Assembly (NCBI RefSeq): GCF_000156235.1
Contig: NZ_DS996810.1
Coordinates: forward strand, 248,001 to 312,000
Source of the DNA: Pseudovibrio sp000156235
Lineage (GTDB): Bacteria > Pseudomonadota > Alphaproteobacteria > Rhizobiales > Stappiaceae
Direction: 5' to 3'
DNA: 64,000 nucleotides
Shown one piece after another: positions 33,802 through 43,179 of the stretch; within the stretch, counting starts at the first letter, position 1, and each line of letters opens with the position of its first letter. Under the pieces are notes generated by a model. That model was given only the letters and a program-made list of their open reading frames with translations. It made no database searches and was not told the origin of the DNA. A program made the translations under genes and the position numbers.

Positions 33802-34764
33802 ATGCTGTTTAGTACGCTGCAAGTGGTGTTTCCAATTTTTGCGACAGTGGGTGTGGGGTATGGCTTTGGCTACATTGGCCTGCTGAGCAAGCAGGTTGGC
33901 GATAACCTGAGCACCTTCTGCATCACCGTGCTTATTCCGGTTCTGATTTTCCGCACCCTTGCAACAGCTGACCTCGCCGGGTTGAGTCCTTGGGCGCTGT
34001 GGGGCGCCTATTACACCGCGCTTACGACCAGTGCTGTGTTGGGTGGCTACATGGTGCGCAAGGTGTTTAGGCGAGAGGCCAGAGCTGCCTGCATTGGCGG
34101 GTTCTCCGCGGCATTCTCCAATATGTCCCTGGTTGGCATTCCGGTGATTACCTCTGCCTTTGGGCAGGAGGCACTGGTTCCGATTTCGCTGATCATCTCA
34201 ATTCACGCACCGTCTGTAACGCTGGTGTTTGTACTGGCTATGGAACGGGCTGTGGTGGTGGATGGCTATCAGGAGGCGCGGCCTTTCAAAGATGTGATGC
34301 ACTCGCTGTTCAACACGTTGATCAAGAGCCCTTTGGTGATTGCTATTCTGCTGGGTGTTGGCTGGAATTTTTCAGGCTATGATCTGCCTGTGTTGCTGGA
34401 TGGTGTGTTGCATCCGCTGGCAAAAGCGGCGAGCCCGGTTGCGCTGTTTTCGGTTGGCATGACGCTGCTGAACTACGGGGTGCGTGGGAACATTGCTATT
34501 GGCAGTGTGTTGAGTGTTTTGAAGATTGTGCTGATGCCAACCATGGTCTTCGCTCTGGGGGCTTATGTGTTTCCGCTTTCACCGCTTTGGGTGGCTGTGG
34601 CGACCTTGGCGGCGGCATGTCCAACCGGTGTTGTGGCGTATCTTTATGCCAGCCAGTTTGGTACCGGACATGCGATGAGTGCGAACTCCATCAGCCTGAC
34701 GACCATTTTCTCAATAATCACAATGAGCTTCTGGCTTTGGATCTTAAACTTTCTGGGCTACTAA
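33802..34764 (+). CDS. AEC family transporter (first of tandem pair)
   Basis: A 320-residue auxin-efflux-carrier/malonate-type transporter with ten predicted helices and the two-fold repeat of the family. Typical stretches are FPIFATVGVGYGFGYIG, FSAAFSNMSLVGIPVI and ATLAAACPTGVVAYLYASQFG. Substrates of such proteins include dicarboxylates; this one is unknown. The ATG at 33802 is chosen because the hydrophobic domain begins there. A paralogue of the same length follows 30 bases downstream. Confidence 0.9.
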   Translation: MLFSTLQVVFPIFATVGVGYGFGYIGLLSKQVGDNLSTFCITVLIPVLIFRTLATADLAGLSPWALWGAYYTALTTSAVLGGYMVRKVFRREARAACIGGFSAAFSNMSLVGIPVITSAFGQEALVPISLIISIHAPSVTLVFVLAMERAVVVDGYQEARPFKDVMHSLFNTLIKSPLVIAILLGVGWNFSGYDLPVLLDGVLHPLAKAASPVALFSVGMTLLNYGVRGNIAIGSVLSVLKIVLMPTMVFALGAYVFPLSPLWVAVATLAAACPTGVVAYLYASQFGTGHAMSANSISLTTIFSIITMSFWLWILNFLGY

Positions 34765-34794
34765 GAGGGGCTTACCATCTCTTTCGAGTTTCCC

Positions 34795-35757
34795 ATGATT
34801 GTTCAGGTCTTCTTTGTCGTCTTTCCGATCTTTGCCCTTGTTGGCATTGGCTATGTTGTTGCCAGTGTTGGGTATCTGGATCGCGGTCTGGGCGACATTC
34901 TCAGTAAGTTCTGTGTGAACCTGCTGATCCCGATCCTGTTATTCCGTAGTCTTGGCTCTGCAAATCTCAATGGCATCTCTCCATGGGGGTATTGGGCCAC
35001 TTACTACGGGTCCATGATCGTGGTTGCCTTTCTTGGTGGCCTGCTTGTTCGTGTCGGGTTTGGGCGTGAGGCACGAGCTGCCGTGATTGCCGGGCTGACG
35101 GCATCGTTCTCCAATACCGTACTTGTCGGCATTCCCTTGATCGATGCGGTTTATGGCTCTGAAGGTACACTGCTGATTTCGCTGCTCATCGTGTTCCACG
35201 CCCCGCTGACGGCTTTGACTTCTTCCATTTTGATGGAACGAGCTGTGGTGATTGATGGACACAAGGCGCCGCGCTCCAAGCAGGAGCTATTGATTGCTGT
35301 CGGCAAGGGATTGTTGGCGAACCCGATCCTTTATGGTGTTGTTGGTGGGTTGCTCTGGAATGTGTCGGGTTTGGAAATACCAAAGCTTGCAGATGATGTT
35401 TTAGCCCCACTGGCGAAAGCTGCCTCACCGGTTGCGCTGGTAGCTGTGGGGATGAGCATGGTGAACTATGGCATCCGCGGTAATCTGGCGATTGGCGGCG
35501 TTTTGGCGATTATCAAATCGATCCTGATGCCGTTTGTGGTGTTTGTTGTTGCCGCTCATGTGATTGGATTGCCGTCCGTCTGGGTGGGTGTTGCGACGTT
35601 GATCGCAGCATGTCCAACAGGCGTGTTTTCCTTCATCATGGCTAACCAGTTCGGCACTGGTCACGCCATGTCCACCAACGGCATCGCCATCACCACCGCG
35701 ATCTCCGTTTTCACAGTCAGCTTCTGGCTCTGGTTCATTCAGGTGCAGGGGTATTGA
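34795..35757 (+). CDS. AEC family transporter (second of tandem pair)
   Basis: A 320-residue paralogue of the preceding gene. FPIFALVGIGYVVASVGYL, TASFSNTVLVGIPLIDA and ATLIAACPTGVFSFIMANQFGTGHAMS align position by position with its neighbour, so the pair arose by tandem duplication. Ten helices are predicted. It is probably co-transcribed with the first copy. The substrate is unknown; the two may have split substrate ranges. Confidence 0.9.
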   Translation: MIVQVFFVVFPIFALVGIGYVVASVGYLDRGLGDILSKFCVNLLIPILLFRSLGSANLNGISPWGYWATYYGSMIVVAFLGGLLVRVGFGREARAAVIAGLTASFSNTVLVGIPLIDAVYGSEGTLLISLLIVFHAPLTALTSSILMERAVVIDGHKAPRSKQELLIAVGKGLLANPILYGVVGGLLWNVSGLEIPKLADDVLAPLAKAASPVALVAVGMSMVNYGIRGNLAIGGVLAIIKSILMPFVVFVVAAHVIGLPSVWVGVATLIAACPTGVFSFIMANQFGTGHAMSTNGIAITTAISVFTVSFWLWFIQVQGY

Positions 35758-35790
35758 GGCAATACGCCAGATGAAATTGAGGTGGGAAAC

Positions 35791-36414
35791 ATGAATGGCT
35801 GTTTGATATTTGACCTGGATGGAACGCTCGTTGACAGTGAGCCATTGTGTTCGCAGGCATTTCTGGATTTGCTGCCAGAGATTGAGTTGCCTCTTGATGA
35901 ACTTATGCGACGCTTCAGAGGGCGGAAGCTCTCAGGTATTTTGAGTGACATTGAGACGATCATTGGGCGGCCTCTTCCAGAGGACTTTGAGCGAGATTAT
36001 CGAACTCGTGTAGAGCATTTGTTTGATACTGAGCTGATGGCGTTTCCCGGTGTCGCCGAAGCTCTTGCAAAAATCTCGCTTCCAATGTGCATCGCTTCTA
36101 GTGGACCGCGTGCAAAGATTGAGTCTGCATTAGAGAAAACAGAGCTAAAGCGCTTTTTCGGTTCCCGAATATTTAGCTCCTATGATGTCGGGATCTGGAA
36201 GCCTGATCCGGGACTGTTTCTTCATGCTGCCCGTGAAATGCAATGTGCACCAGCGCGTTGCACTGTAATTGAAGACAGTGAGGTTGGCGTTCGTGCAGCG
36301 AAATCTGCTGGGATGCATGTCTTGAAGTTCTGCCCCGAAGTCGAGCCTCAAACTGGCTTCAGTTCATACAATCAGCTTGCTGAGCGATTGGAATCGATCT
36401 TTGAGAGTGCTTAG
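35791..36414 (+). CDS. HAD-superfamily phosphatase, beta-phosphoglucomutase-like
   Basis: A 207-residue HAD subfamily IA enzyme. Motif I is FDLDGTLVDSEPL with nucleophile Asp, motif II is the Ser of IASSGPR, motif III is the Lys in KPDPGLFLHAA, and motif IV is EDSEVGVRAAKSAG. The helical cap is inserted after motif I. The likely substrates are sugar phosphates such as 6-phosphogluconate. ATG 35791 follows GAGGTGGG; an in-frame GTG at 35782 lies within that box. Confidence 0.88.
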   Translation: MNGCLIFDLDGTLVDSEPLCSQAFLDLLPEIELPLDELMRRFRGRKLSGILSDIETIIGRPLPEDFERDYRTRVEHLFDTELMAFPGVAEALAKISLPMCIASSGPRAKIESALEKTELKRFFGSRIFSSYDVGIWKPDPGLFLHAAREMQCAPARCTVIEDSEVGVRAAKSAGMHVLKFCPEVEPQTGFSSYNQLAERLESIFESA

Positions 36415-36424
36415 AAGCTGACCC

Positions 36425-37291
36425 TTATTTAGTACCGAGACCCAATCTCTCTCTGATCTGTGCTGGTGTGGTGTCGCTGGCTCTTAGTTCGCGGAGGGAG
36501 GTGTCTTTGGCGGATTTGGCGAGTTTGCGGCCTGTTTTGTCGAGGATGAGGTCGTGGTGCTCGTAGTGAGGTTCTGGCAAGTCCAGTAGGGTTTGCAGCA
36601 GGCGGTGGACGCTGGTGGCGTGGTAAAGGTCTTTGCCGCGTAAGACATGGGTGATGCCTTGTAGGGCATCGTCCACGACCACTGACAGGTGATAGCTGGT
36701 TGGCGTGTCTTTACGGGCCAGCACCACATCGCCCCATGCGGCGGGCTCTGCCTGTATTGCTCCGTGATGTGCCTCATCCCAGGTGAGAGATGTGCCTGCC
36801 AGCCCTATGGCTTTGGCCATGTTGAGGCGCAGGGCGTAGGGGGCATCCGAGTTTTGCAGGTCTTCTTGCTCTTGTTTAGAGAGGACGCTGTTGTCTCCGG
36901 GATAAAGCGGGGCACCGTCAGGGTCTCTTGGCCATGGGGTGGCTGAAGCGTCTTTTTCTGCAACGAAGCGTTTGATCTGGGCGCGGGTGAGGTAGGCCTT
37001 GTAAACGAGGCCCATGCTCTGCAGCTTCTCCAGCGCCTTGGCGTACTTGCCGAAATGTTCTGATTGCTTGCGGACTGGTGTTTCCCAATGCAGGCCGAGC
37101 CATTTCAGGTCTTCCAGCATATCTTCCTGCAGCTGTGGTGTGCAGCGGACGGTGTCGATATCCTCGATGCGCAGCAGGAACCTTCCGCCGTTTTGCTTTG
37201 CGGCTTCATCGTTGAGGATAGCCGAATAGGCGTGGCCGAGATGGAGGTGGCCGTTGGGAGAAGGAGCAAAGCGATAGACAGGCAAGTTCAT
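36425..37291 (-). CDS. gluQ: Glutamyl-Q tRNA(Asp) synthetase
   Basis: A 288-residue truncated glutamyl-tRNA synthetase paralogue that attaches glutamate to queuosine at position 34 of tRNA-Asp. The class I signatures are PSPNGHLHLGHA (HIGH) and KTGRKLAKS (KMSKS). The anticodon-binding domain of GltX is missing, which distinguishes GluQ. The cysteines of the zinc site seen in the E. coli enzyme are mostly absent, which is common in alphaproteobacteria. It is divergent from the alkA-like gene. Confidence 0.92.
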   Translation of the reverse strand: MNLPVYRFAPSPNGHLHLGHAYSAILNDEAAKQNGGRFLLRIEDIDTVRCTPQLQEDMLEDLKWLGLHWETPVRKQSEHFGKYAKALEKLQSMGLVYKAYLTRAQIKRFVAEKDASATPWPRDPDGAPLYPGDNSVLSKQEQEDLQNSDAPYALRLNMAKAIGLAGTSLTWDEAHHGAIQAEPAAWGDVVLARKDTPTSYHLSVVVDDALQGITHVLRGKDLYHATSVHRLLQTLLDLPEPHYEHHDLILDKTGRKLAKSAKDTSLRELRASDTTPAQIRERLGLGTK

Positions 37292-37362
37292 TTGCGAAAT
37301 GGTTCTACTTGGAATATGGAAAGCCTGTTTTAGAGCATCTTTGCCGACTTGAGGAGGGGGCG

Positions 37363-38004
37363 TTGAAACCCATAGATACGCTTGAGGATATTGAGCGGGA
37401 GTTGGCGTCCCTTGTGCAGCTGGATGAGCGGTTGGTTCGCGTGGTGGACATTGCGGGTGAGGTGCCTTTGCGCCGCCGGTCTGCGGACTTTGCGGGGCTT
37501 TGCAATATTGTTGTGGCGCAGCTGCTTTCTGTCGCCGCTGCCGCCAGCATCTGGGCTCGGCTGGAAGCGCTGGTAGTGCCGTTTGAGCCGGACGTGCTGC
37601 TTTCCAAGAGTGATGAAGAGCTGTTGGGTGTTGGCCTCTCCAATGCCAAGTTGCGCACGCTGAAGGCGATAGCTGAAGAGCTGAAGGCTGGGCTGTGCCT
37701 GAGCGAAGCGGTGGACTGGCCGGGTGAGGTGGCGCACAAGCGGCTTTGTGAGATCAAAGGCATTGGGCCATGGTCTGCCGATATCTTCCTGCTGTTTTGC
37801 GCTGGGCATCCGGATGTGTTTCCGGTTGGAGATGTGGCGTTGCAAGCCGCTGTGCAGCATGCGTTTGATCTGGAAGAGCGCCCCAAAGGAAAGGTGCTTG
37901 CCGAAATTGCCGAGGCGTGGTCTCCTCACCGTGGGACAGCAGCGCGATTGTTCTGGTCCTATTACCGTGTGATGAAAGAAGGGCGTGAGACCCTGCCGGT
38001 TTAA
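37363..38004 (+). CDS. DNA-3-methyladenine glycosylase II (AlkA-like)
   Basis: A 213-residue base-excision glycosylase of the HhH-GPD superfamily that removes alkylated purines. The helix-hairpin-helix is LCEIKGIGPWSADIFLLF, and the catalytic aspartate lies in FPVGDVALQAA. The N-terminal beta domain of E. coli AlkA is lacking, as in the short MAG-type enzymes. The TTG at 37363 sits behind the strong box GAGGAGGGGG and is preferred to an upstream start at 37309. It is first of a likely three-gene operon. Confidence 0.9.
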   Translation: MKPIDTLEDIERELASLVQLDERLVRVVDIAGEVPLRRRSADFAGLCNIVVAQLLSVAAAASIWARLEALVVPFEPDVLLSKSDEELLGVGLSNAKLRTLKAIAEELKAGLCLSEAVDWPGEVAHKRLCEIKGIGPWSADIFLLFCAGHPDVFPVGDVALQAAVQHAFDLEERPKGKVLAEIAEAWSPHRGTAARLFWSYYRVMKEGRETLPV

Positions 38005-38014
38005 GGAGATACCT

Positions 38015-38686
38015 ATGCCTCATGATCTTGAGTGCATTCGTCTGGAGCCTAGCCATGCGCCGGTTCGTAAGCTGGTGGTGTTGCTGCACGGCTATGGCGG
38101 GGATGCGGGTGATATGGAGCCGACGGCGCAGGTGTTGCGTGATGCTCTGCCGGAAACCGCTGTGGTGTGCCTGAATGGCCCGGAACCCTGCGCGCATTGG
38201 GTGGAAGGACGGCAATGGTTCGCTGCTTCTGAGTTTGATGCACGGGAGGTCTGGATTGGGGTGCAGGCTGCTGCGCCATTGATCAACCGGGTGCTGGATG
38301 CTGAGCTGGAGCATTATGGCTTGCTGGAGCGGGATATGGTTTTGGGTGGTTTCTCTCAAGGGGCTATGGTTGCGCTGCATGTTGGGCCACGTCGGTTTTC
38401 TGAAGCGGCTGGATTGCTGAGCTTTTCGGGTGTTCTGGGTGGACCGGCGCATCTGGTGGAGCAGATGGTGGTTCGGCCTCCGGTGATGCTGCTGCATGGC
38501 AGTGAGGATGACGTGGTACCTGCGGCTTATTTGGGTGCTGCGGAGGATGCTTTGGCTCATGCCGGGTTTGACGTGGAAGCGCATGAGTTGGCTGGGCTGG
38601 ATCATTCCATCAACGGTGAAGCACAGGCGTTGGCACTGAAGTTTTTGAAAGAGCGGTTTGGAATTTCGGCGCAGTCGGCTATCTAA
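38015..38686 (+). CDS. Phospholipase/carboxylesterase-type alpha/beta hydrolase
   Basis: A 223-residue cytoplasmic hydrolase of the abhydrolase_2 family. LVVLLHGYGGDAGDM supplies the oxyanion hole, GGFSQGAMVAL the nucleophile Ser, HGSEDDVVP the Asp, and LAGLDHSIN the His. The start at 38015 lies behind AAGGAGAT, 11 bases after the glycosylase stop. The ester substrate is unknown. Confidence 0.92.
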   Translation: MPHDLECIRLEPSHAPVRKLVVLLHGYGGDAGDMEPTAQVLRDALPETAVVCLNGPEPCAHWVEGRQWFAASEFDAREVWIGVQAAAPLINRVLDAELEHYGLLERDMVLGGFSQGAMVALHVGPRRFSEAAGLLSFSGVLGGPAHLVEQMVVRPPVMLLHGSEDDVVPAAYLGAAEDALAHAGFDVEAHELAGLDHSINGEAQALALKFLKERFGISAQSAI

Positions 38687-38713
38687 AAGAACAGATGCCA
38701 GAGGAGGGGTGTG

Positions 38714-39187
38714 ATGTTGCAAAGTAAGCGAGCGAAGCAGTTTCAGAGTTTTCTGGATGAGCGTGGTCTTGGCCTGAAGGTGGTTGAGCTGCCGGACTCC
38801 TCCCGTTCTGCTGCGGAAGCGGCACAGGCGCTGGGCTGTGCGCAGGAGCAGATCGTCAAATCGTTGGTGTTCCAGAAGCTTGATAGTGAAGAAGCTATTC
38901 TGGTGCTGGCAAGCGGGACCAATCGTGTGAACGAAGATGCGATCTCAGCACTTGTTGGTGGGCCTATCGGGCGGCCAGATGCGAAGTTCGTCAGGAACGT
39001 TACCGGTTTCTCCATCGGCGGCATTCCTCCGCTGGGCCATAAGCAGCAGCTGACGGTGTATGTGGATGAAGATCTGCTGAGCTACGATGAAATATGGGCA
39101 GCCGCAGGCACGCCGAATGCTGTGTTCATGATGCCCGGAAATTTACCGGACATTGTGGGAGAGCATCAGGTTATCTGCGTGAAGTAG
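38714..39187 (+). CDS. YbaK/ProX-type aminoacyl-tRNA deacylase
   Basis: A 157-residue editing-domain protein that hydrolyses mischarged tRNAs (for example Cys-tRNA-Pro or Ala-tRNA-Pro). The signature IVKSLVFQKLDSEEAILVLASG includes the conserved lysine, and GFSIGGIPPLGH is the glycine-rich loop. ATG 38714 follows GAGGAGGGG at a short distance; a GTG one codon earlier is the alternative. It is the third gene of the alkA-like operon. The precise tRNA specificity cannot be read off. Confidence 0.9.
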   Translation: MLQSKRAKQFQSFLDERGLGLKVVELPDSSRSAAEAAQALGCAQEQIVKSLVFQKLDSEEAILVLASGTNRVNEDAISALVGGPIGRPDAKFVRNVTGFSIGGIPPLGHKQQLTVYVDEDLLSYDEIWAAAGTPNAVFMMPGNLPDIVGEHQVICVK

Positions 39188-39191
39188 CTGG

Positions 39192-39404
39192 CTACATTCG
39201 GTCTTCGATCGGCCAATGAGTGTAAGCAAGGATCCAAAGGAAGATCAGGTTGACCAGAGGAACGAAGGCCAGAATGGTCCAGATCCTTGAAAAGCCAAGC
39301 CGGTTCAGGATCCTTGCCAGTGGAACGGCGACGACGAGTATCCAGACAATCATAATGACGACCTGCCAGAGGGCGAAGCCTTCCATCATCATTTCATGAT
39401 CCAT
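39192..39404 (-). CDS. Small two-helix membrane protein
   Basis: A 70-residue protein with two hydrophobic helices (LWQVVIMIVWILVVAVPLA and IWTILAFVPLVNLIFLWILA) separated by a short RILNRLGFSR loop. It resembles many short membrane proteins of unknown function. ATG 39404 is supported by a consensus AGGAGGT box upstream; the longer frame to 39488 lacks one. Confidence 0.75.
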   Translation of the reverse strand: MDHEMMMEGFALWQVVIMIVWILVVAVPLARILNRLGFSRIWTILAFVPLVNLIFLWILAYTHWPIEDRM

Positions 39405-39563
39405 AAAGTGACCTCCTGTCCGTCTGCTTCGGTATCGACTATCCGTTTGATGGTCACAAAGGTCAAAGAAAATACTTATTGAATACAAATGCTTATGATT
39501 AATTCATGGGCATTTTTTAGGGGAAGTGGGAGAGGTTTTCTCTCCTTGCAGAATGAGGAAACG

Positions 39564-40115
39564 ATGAGCACTGCGCTGATTATTATCGATGTTCAAAAAC
39601 TGCTGTTTGATGCGGAACCTCAGCCGTTTGAACGGACTGAGACGATCACGCGCATCAATAGCCTGAGTGCGAAAGCGCGTAAAGCAGGCGTTCCGGTCAT
39701 CGTTATCCAGCATGAGCGGGAAAATCATCCGCTGGCTTATGGCGCAGAAGGGTGGGAACTGCCGGATGATCTGGTGGTGGCGGAGAGTGATCTGAAGGTG
39801 CGCAAAACTGCGCCGGATTCCTTTTACAAAACCAACCTGAAGGATTTGCTGGATGAGCGCGGCATTACAGATCTGACGATCTGTGGGTTTGCCTCAGAGT
39901 TCTGCGTGGATACCACGTTCCGCCGTGCGGCTTCTCTCGGTTATAATCTGCGGCTGGTGAATGATGCGCACACCACGCACGACAAAGACCATGCCACAGG
40001 CAAGCAGATCAGAGAGCATCACAACAACACGCTGATCTATCTTGGTGGGTATGAGGGCAGCATTGCGGTTCTGCCGGAAGCTGAAGTTGAGTTTGTGCAG
40101 GCTGAGACTGCTTAA
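39564..40115 (+). CDS. Isochorismatase-family cysteine hydrolase
   Basis: A 183-residue cytoplasmic hydrolase. The catalytic triad is visible: Asp in IIIDVQKLLFD, Lys in KTAPDSFYKTNLKDLL and Cys in GFASEFCVDTTFRRA. Family members hydrolyse nicotinamide, ureidoacrylate or similar amides; the substrate here is unknown. The ATG at 39564 lies behind GAGGAAAC. The stop codon overlaps the end of the opposite ispA-like gene by four bases. Confidence 0.9.
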   Translation: MSTALIIIDVQKLLFDAEPQPFERTETITRINSLSAKARKAGVPVIVIQHERENHPLAYGAEGWELPDDLVVAESDLKVRKTAPDSFYKTNLKDLLDERGITDLTICGFASEFCVDTTFRRAASLGYNLRLVNDAHTTHDKDHATGKQIREHHNNTLIYLGGYEGSIAVLPEAEVEFVQAETA

Positions 40116-41017
40116 CTCTCGCGATCTGCGATGTAGCGGGCCAGCGTCTTCAGGGTGTTGGCCTTTGCGCCGTATGGAGCCAGCAGTTCATCGGCTTCGC
40201 TGATCAGACGTGAAAGTTCCTGACGGGTGTGGCTTTCACCGAGCAGACTGACGAGGGTTGCCTTGCCAGCCTCTGCATCTTTACCCGTTGCTTTCCCTAC
40301 CACTTCAGCATCGCCGGTCAGGTCCAGCAGGTCATCTGCCAGCTGGAAGGCCAGACCAATGATTTCACCAAAGCGGGTGAGGCGGGCGATGTCATCATCA
40401 GAGGCATTTGCCAGAATTGCGCCAGCGCGGCAGGCGTAGCGGATTAAAGCGCCGGTTTTCATGGCCTGAAGCTGGCGGATCTCTGCTTCGGTTCTGTCGC
40501 GATGTTCTGAGGCAAGGTCAAGCATCTGACCACCTGCCATGCCGCCAATGCCAGAAGCACGTGCCAGTTCCTGAGAGAGGCGCAGGCGGATTGCTGCGTC
40601 CGGGTGGACCTGCTCGTCTGCGATGAAATCAAATGCGATGGTGAGCAGGGCGTCGCCTGCAAGGATCGCGGTGGCTTCATCAAACGCTTTGTGCGTTGTC
40701 GGGCGGCCACGGCGCAGATCATCATCGTCCATTGCCGGCAGATCGTCATGGGCGAGGGAGTAGCAGTGAATGCATTCCAACGCAGAGGCTGCAACCAGCG
40801 TGCCTTCGTCCTCATGACCAAACAGGCGGGCTGCTTCGACCATCAGAACCGGGCGCAGGCGCTTGCCACCGGACAAGGCTGCATAGTTCATCGCTTCCAA
40901 AAGGCGTTCGGGGCGGGCTACTTCCTGAGGAAGGACTTTCTCTCCCAGAAGAGAGGTGAGCTTTTCTTCAAGAGACTGAGCGGTTTCGGTGATGACCGAT
41001 TTCAAAGCAACAGACAC
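40112..41017 (-). CDS. ispA: Farnesyl diphosphate synthase (polyprenyl synthetase)
   Basis: A 301-residue prenyltransferase that condenses IPP with DMAPP/GPP. The first Asp-rich motif is HDDLPAMDDDDLRRG and the second is QLADDLLDLTGD. YAALSGGKRLRP is the N-terminal family motif, and the residue pattern before the first Asp motif (IHCYSLAHDD) fits a short-chain FPP synthase. Unlike many proteobacteria, xseB and dxs are not adjacent here. Function is confident; chain length is inferred. Confidence 0.93.
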   Translation of the reverse strand: MSVALKSVITETAQSLEEKLTSLLGEKVLPQEVARPERLLEAMNYAALSGGKRLRPVLMVEAARLFGHEDEGTLVAASALECIHCYSLAHDDLPAMDDDDLRRGRPTTHKAFDEATAILAGDALLTIAFDFIADEQVHPDAAIRLRLSQELARASGIGGMAGGQMLDLASEHRDRTEAEIRQLQAMKTGALIRYACRAGAILANASDDDIARLTRFGEIIGLAFQLADDLLDLTGDAEVVGKATGKDAEAGKATLVSLLGESHTRQELSRLISEADELLAPYGAKANTLKTLARYIADRES

Positions 41018-41315
41018 AGAACCCCATCCTAAACGAGCAATAAAGTACAGCAGAATTGAAAGCGCTTACCAAAGCGGCAGATATTAGTTTGTTCGTTTGT
41101 CCTGAAAACTGCCAAAGGTCAAGCAAAATGGCGCGTTTACGTAAGGGCTCTGCAGTTTTTCATCCTTTGAATATTGGGGTGAGATTTCCTGCGGAGTTGC
41201 TTTGTGACGGTTTTTTTCATTAGGTTAAATCGAAAGTTACCTAAGGTCATATAATAAGAGCCTCGCAACAAGGCGCCCTAATAAGTCAGCTATAAGAGAT
41301 GATAGGGGAATAGAA
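41018..41315. other. Intergenic region between ispA and cfa
   Basis: A divergent spacer of 298 bp. It should hold the promoters of ispA and cfa. No RNA gene, repeat or clear palindrome was found. Confidence 0.5.
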
Positions 41316-42557
41316 ATGCGTGCACTTTCGAAGATTTTGTCGAATTTTGTCCAGAAAGGGCAACTTACAATTTTTGATGCCAAAGACCGAAAATACGTTT
41401 TTGGTGATGAAGATAGCGGTCCCTCCGCCGCTCTGCGTTTTCACAGTAAGAAGCTTCCCTATACGCTTCTGATTGATCCCGAACTGAAAGCCGCCGAAGC
41501 TTATATGGATGGCTTGATCACCATGGAACCGGGGTTCACTCTGAATGATCTGGTTGCCGTGTTCATGGCGAACGACGGTCTGCTTACAGAACATCCGCTC
41601 CAGCGCATTCTCACTTTCATGAAAGACGGTCATACACGGCGACGTCTTGGCCTGAACCTGAAAAAGAACAAAGCTCAGGTGCGCCATCACTATGACCTTT
41701 CAACCGACCTCTATCGTCTGTTCCTTGATGACGGGCTCAATTATAGCTGTGCTTATTACCGGACGCCGGAAGATACGCTTGAGGAAGCCCAACAGGCCAA
41801 GCTGGATCATATTGTTGCCAAGCTGGATCTGAAACCGGGCATGACTGTGCTGGAAATTGGTGGCGGCTGGGGCTCTCTGGCCATTCGTATGGCGCAAGCT
41901 GGCGCGCAGGTGACATCTCTTAATGTTTCTACCGAGCAGATCAAGATTGCTGAAGAACGGGTGAAAGCTGCTGGCCTTGAAGGCAAGGTTGAGTTTGTCT
42001 GTTTGGATTACAACGAGTTTGAGGGCGAGTTTGACCGCGTTGTTTCCGTTGGCATGATGGAGCATGTAGGCCACGGCAATCTGGGTGCCTACTTCACCAA
42101 GGTCAGAGATTGTCTGAAGCAGGATGGCTATGCGGTCATTCACTCGATCGGCCGCAGTGGTCCTCCGGGTGTGACGGGTCCATTCCTGACCAAGTACATC
42201 TTCCCCGGCGGGTATTGTCCTGCACTTTCCGAAACATTTGCAGATATTGAAAAAACAGGCCTTTGGGTTTGTGACAACGAGATCCTGCGGCTGCATTACT
42301 ATTACACGCTGCGGGACTGGCGCCTGAACTTTGAACGCAATCGTGACAAGATCAAAGAACTGTATGATGAGCGCTTCTGCAAAATGTGGGAGTTCTATCT
42401 GTCAGGCTGCGAAATGAACTTTCTGCATGGCCGGTTGATGGTGTTCCAGCTCATCCTTTCCAAAGAGCGGGATGCTGTGCCGATCATTCGTGACTTTATT
42501 GGAGACAATGAGCAGGCGATGATCTCCCATAGGGATGATCGTAGAAAATCTGCTTAA
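41316..42557 (+). CDS. cfa: Cyclopropane-fatty-acyl-phospholipid synthase
   Basis: A 413-residue SAM-dependent enzyme that adds a methylene group to unsaturated acyl chains of membrane phospholipids. The N-terminal domain (about 1-115) is followed by the methyltransferase core with VLEIGGGWGSLAIRMA (SAM), VSVGMMEHVGHGN, the conserved HHYDLS and LNYSCAYY blocks, and IFPGGYCPAL. The length fits the family. It is a likely stationary-phase/stress gene. Confidence 0.95.
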   Translation: MRALSKILSNFVQKGQLTIFDAKDRKYVFGDEDSGPSAALRFHSKKLPYTLLIDPELKAAEAYMDGLITMEPGFTLNDLVAVFMANDGLLTEHPLQRILTFMKDGHTRRRLGLNLKKNKAQVRHHYDLSTDLYRLFLDDGLNYSCAYYRTPEDTLEEAQQAKLDHIVAKLDLKPGMTVLEIGGGWGSLAIRMAQAGAQVTSLNVSTEQIKIAEERVKAAGLEGKVEFVCLDYNEFEGEFDRVVSVGMMEHVGHGNLGAYFTKVRDCLKQDGYAVIHSIGRSGPPGVTGPFLTKYIFPGGYCPALSETFADIEKTGLWVCDNEILRLHYYYTLRDWRLNFERNRDKIKELYDERFCKMWEFYLSGCEMNFLHGRLMVFQLILSKERDAVPIIRDFIGDNEQAMISHRDDRRKSA

Positions 42558-42663
42558 GCTGCTGTGCTTTCAAGAGGTGACCCTGGGATAAGTTCCGGGG
42601 TTTCTTGGGTTGGATCATTGCTCCTGCTGAAATCATTGGCTACTTTCCGCATGTTTCAAATGT

Positions 42664-43047
42664 ATGGGTGAAAGCAGGTCGTTGGTGTTTGATGATATTC
42701 CATTGCCTTCGCAAAAGCGGCGAGAAGGCATTTTCAACTTTTCCGAACCGGGCAAGTCCACGGCCTATGCCATTCTGTTCGGGCTTTTGCTTGGGCAGTT
42801 CGCAGCGCATCGGTTTTATCTGCGCAAGCTGGGCAGTGCCGTTGTCATCAACTGCCTGAACATCACGGCTGTTCTGATCCTCATCCCGCTTCTGCTGGGG
42901 CTGGAGGGGCGTGATTTGATTACAAGCCTCACTACTGGAGAATGGATTGGTTTTGGCATTGCCATTGGGATGGCGATGATCGCGAACATATGGGTGTTCG
43001 TCGATCTGATTGTGCTGATCGTGCTGCTTGTGCGAGAGAGCTTTTAG
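42664..43047 (+). CDS. TM2-domain membrane protein
   Basis: A 127-residue protein with a hydrophilic N-terminus and three hydrophobic segments. The stretch AYAILFGLLLGQFAAHRFYLRKLGSAVV is the TM2 domain, in which an aromatic/charged turn (HRFYL) joins two helices. Function is unknown for the family. A second TM2 gene follows about 130 bases downstream; the two are only loosely alike. No good ribosome site is seen before ATG 42664. Confidence 0.75.
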   Translation: MGESRSLVFDDIPLPSQKRREGIFNFSEPGKSTAYAILFGLLLGQFAAHRFYLRKLGSAVVINCLNITAVLILIPLLLGLEGRDLITSLTTGEWIGFGIAIGMAMIANIWVFVDLIVLIVLLVRESF

Positions 43048-43179
43048 GCTCGTAGTACTTGATGCTTTTGCTTGGGTAGAAATTTCAGCTGGTAGATTGG
43101 TGCCCTGAATATCGAGTGATGTGTTGATCGATAAGGCGTGCCAGCCTTTGGGTGTGACTGAAGCACAGCTGAGGTGGTC

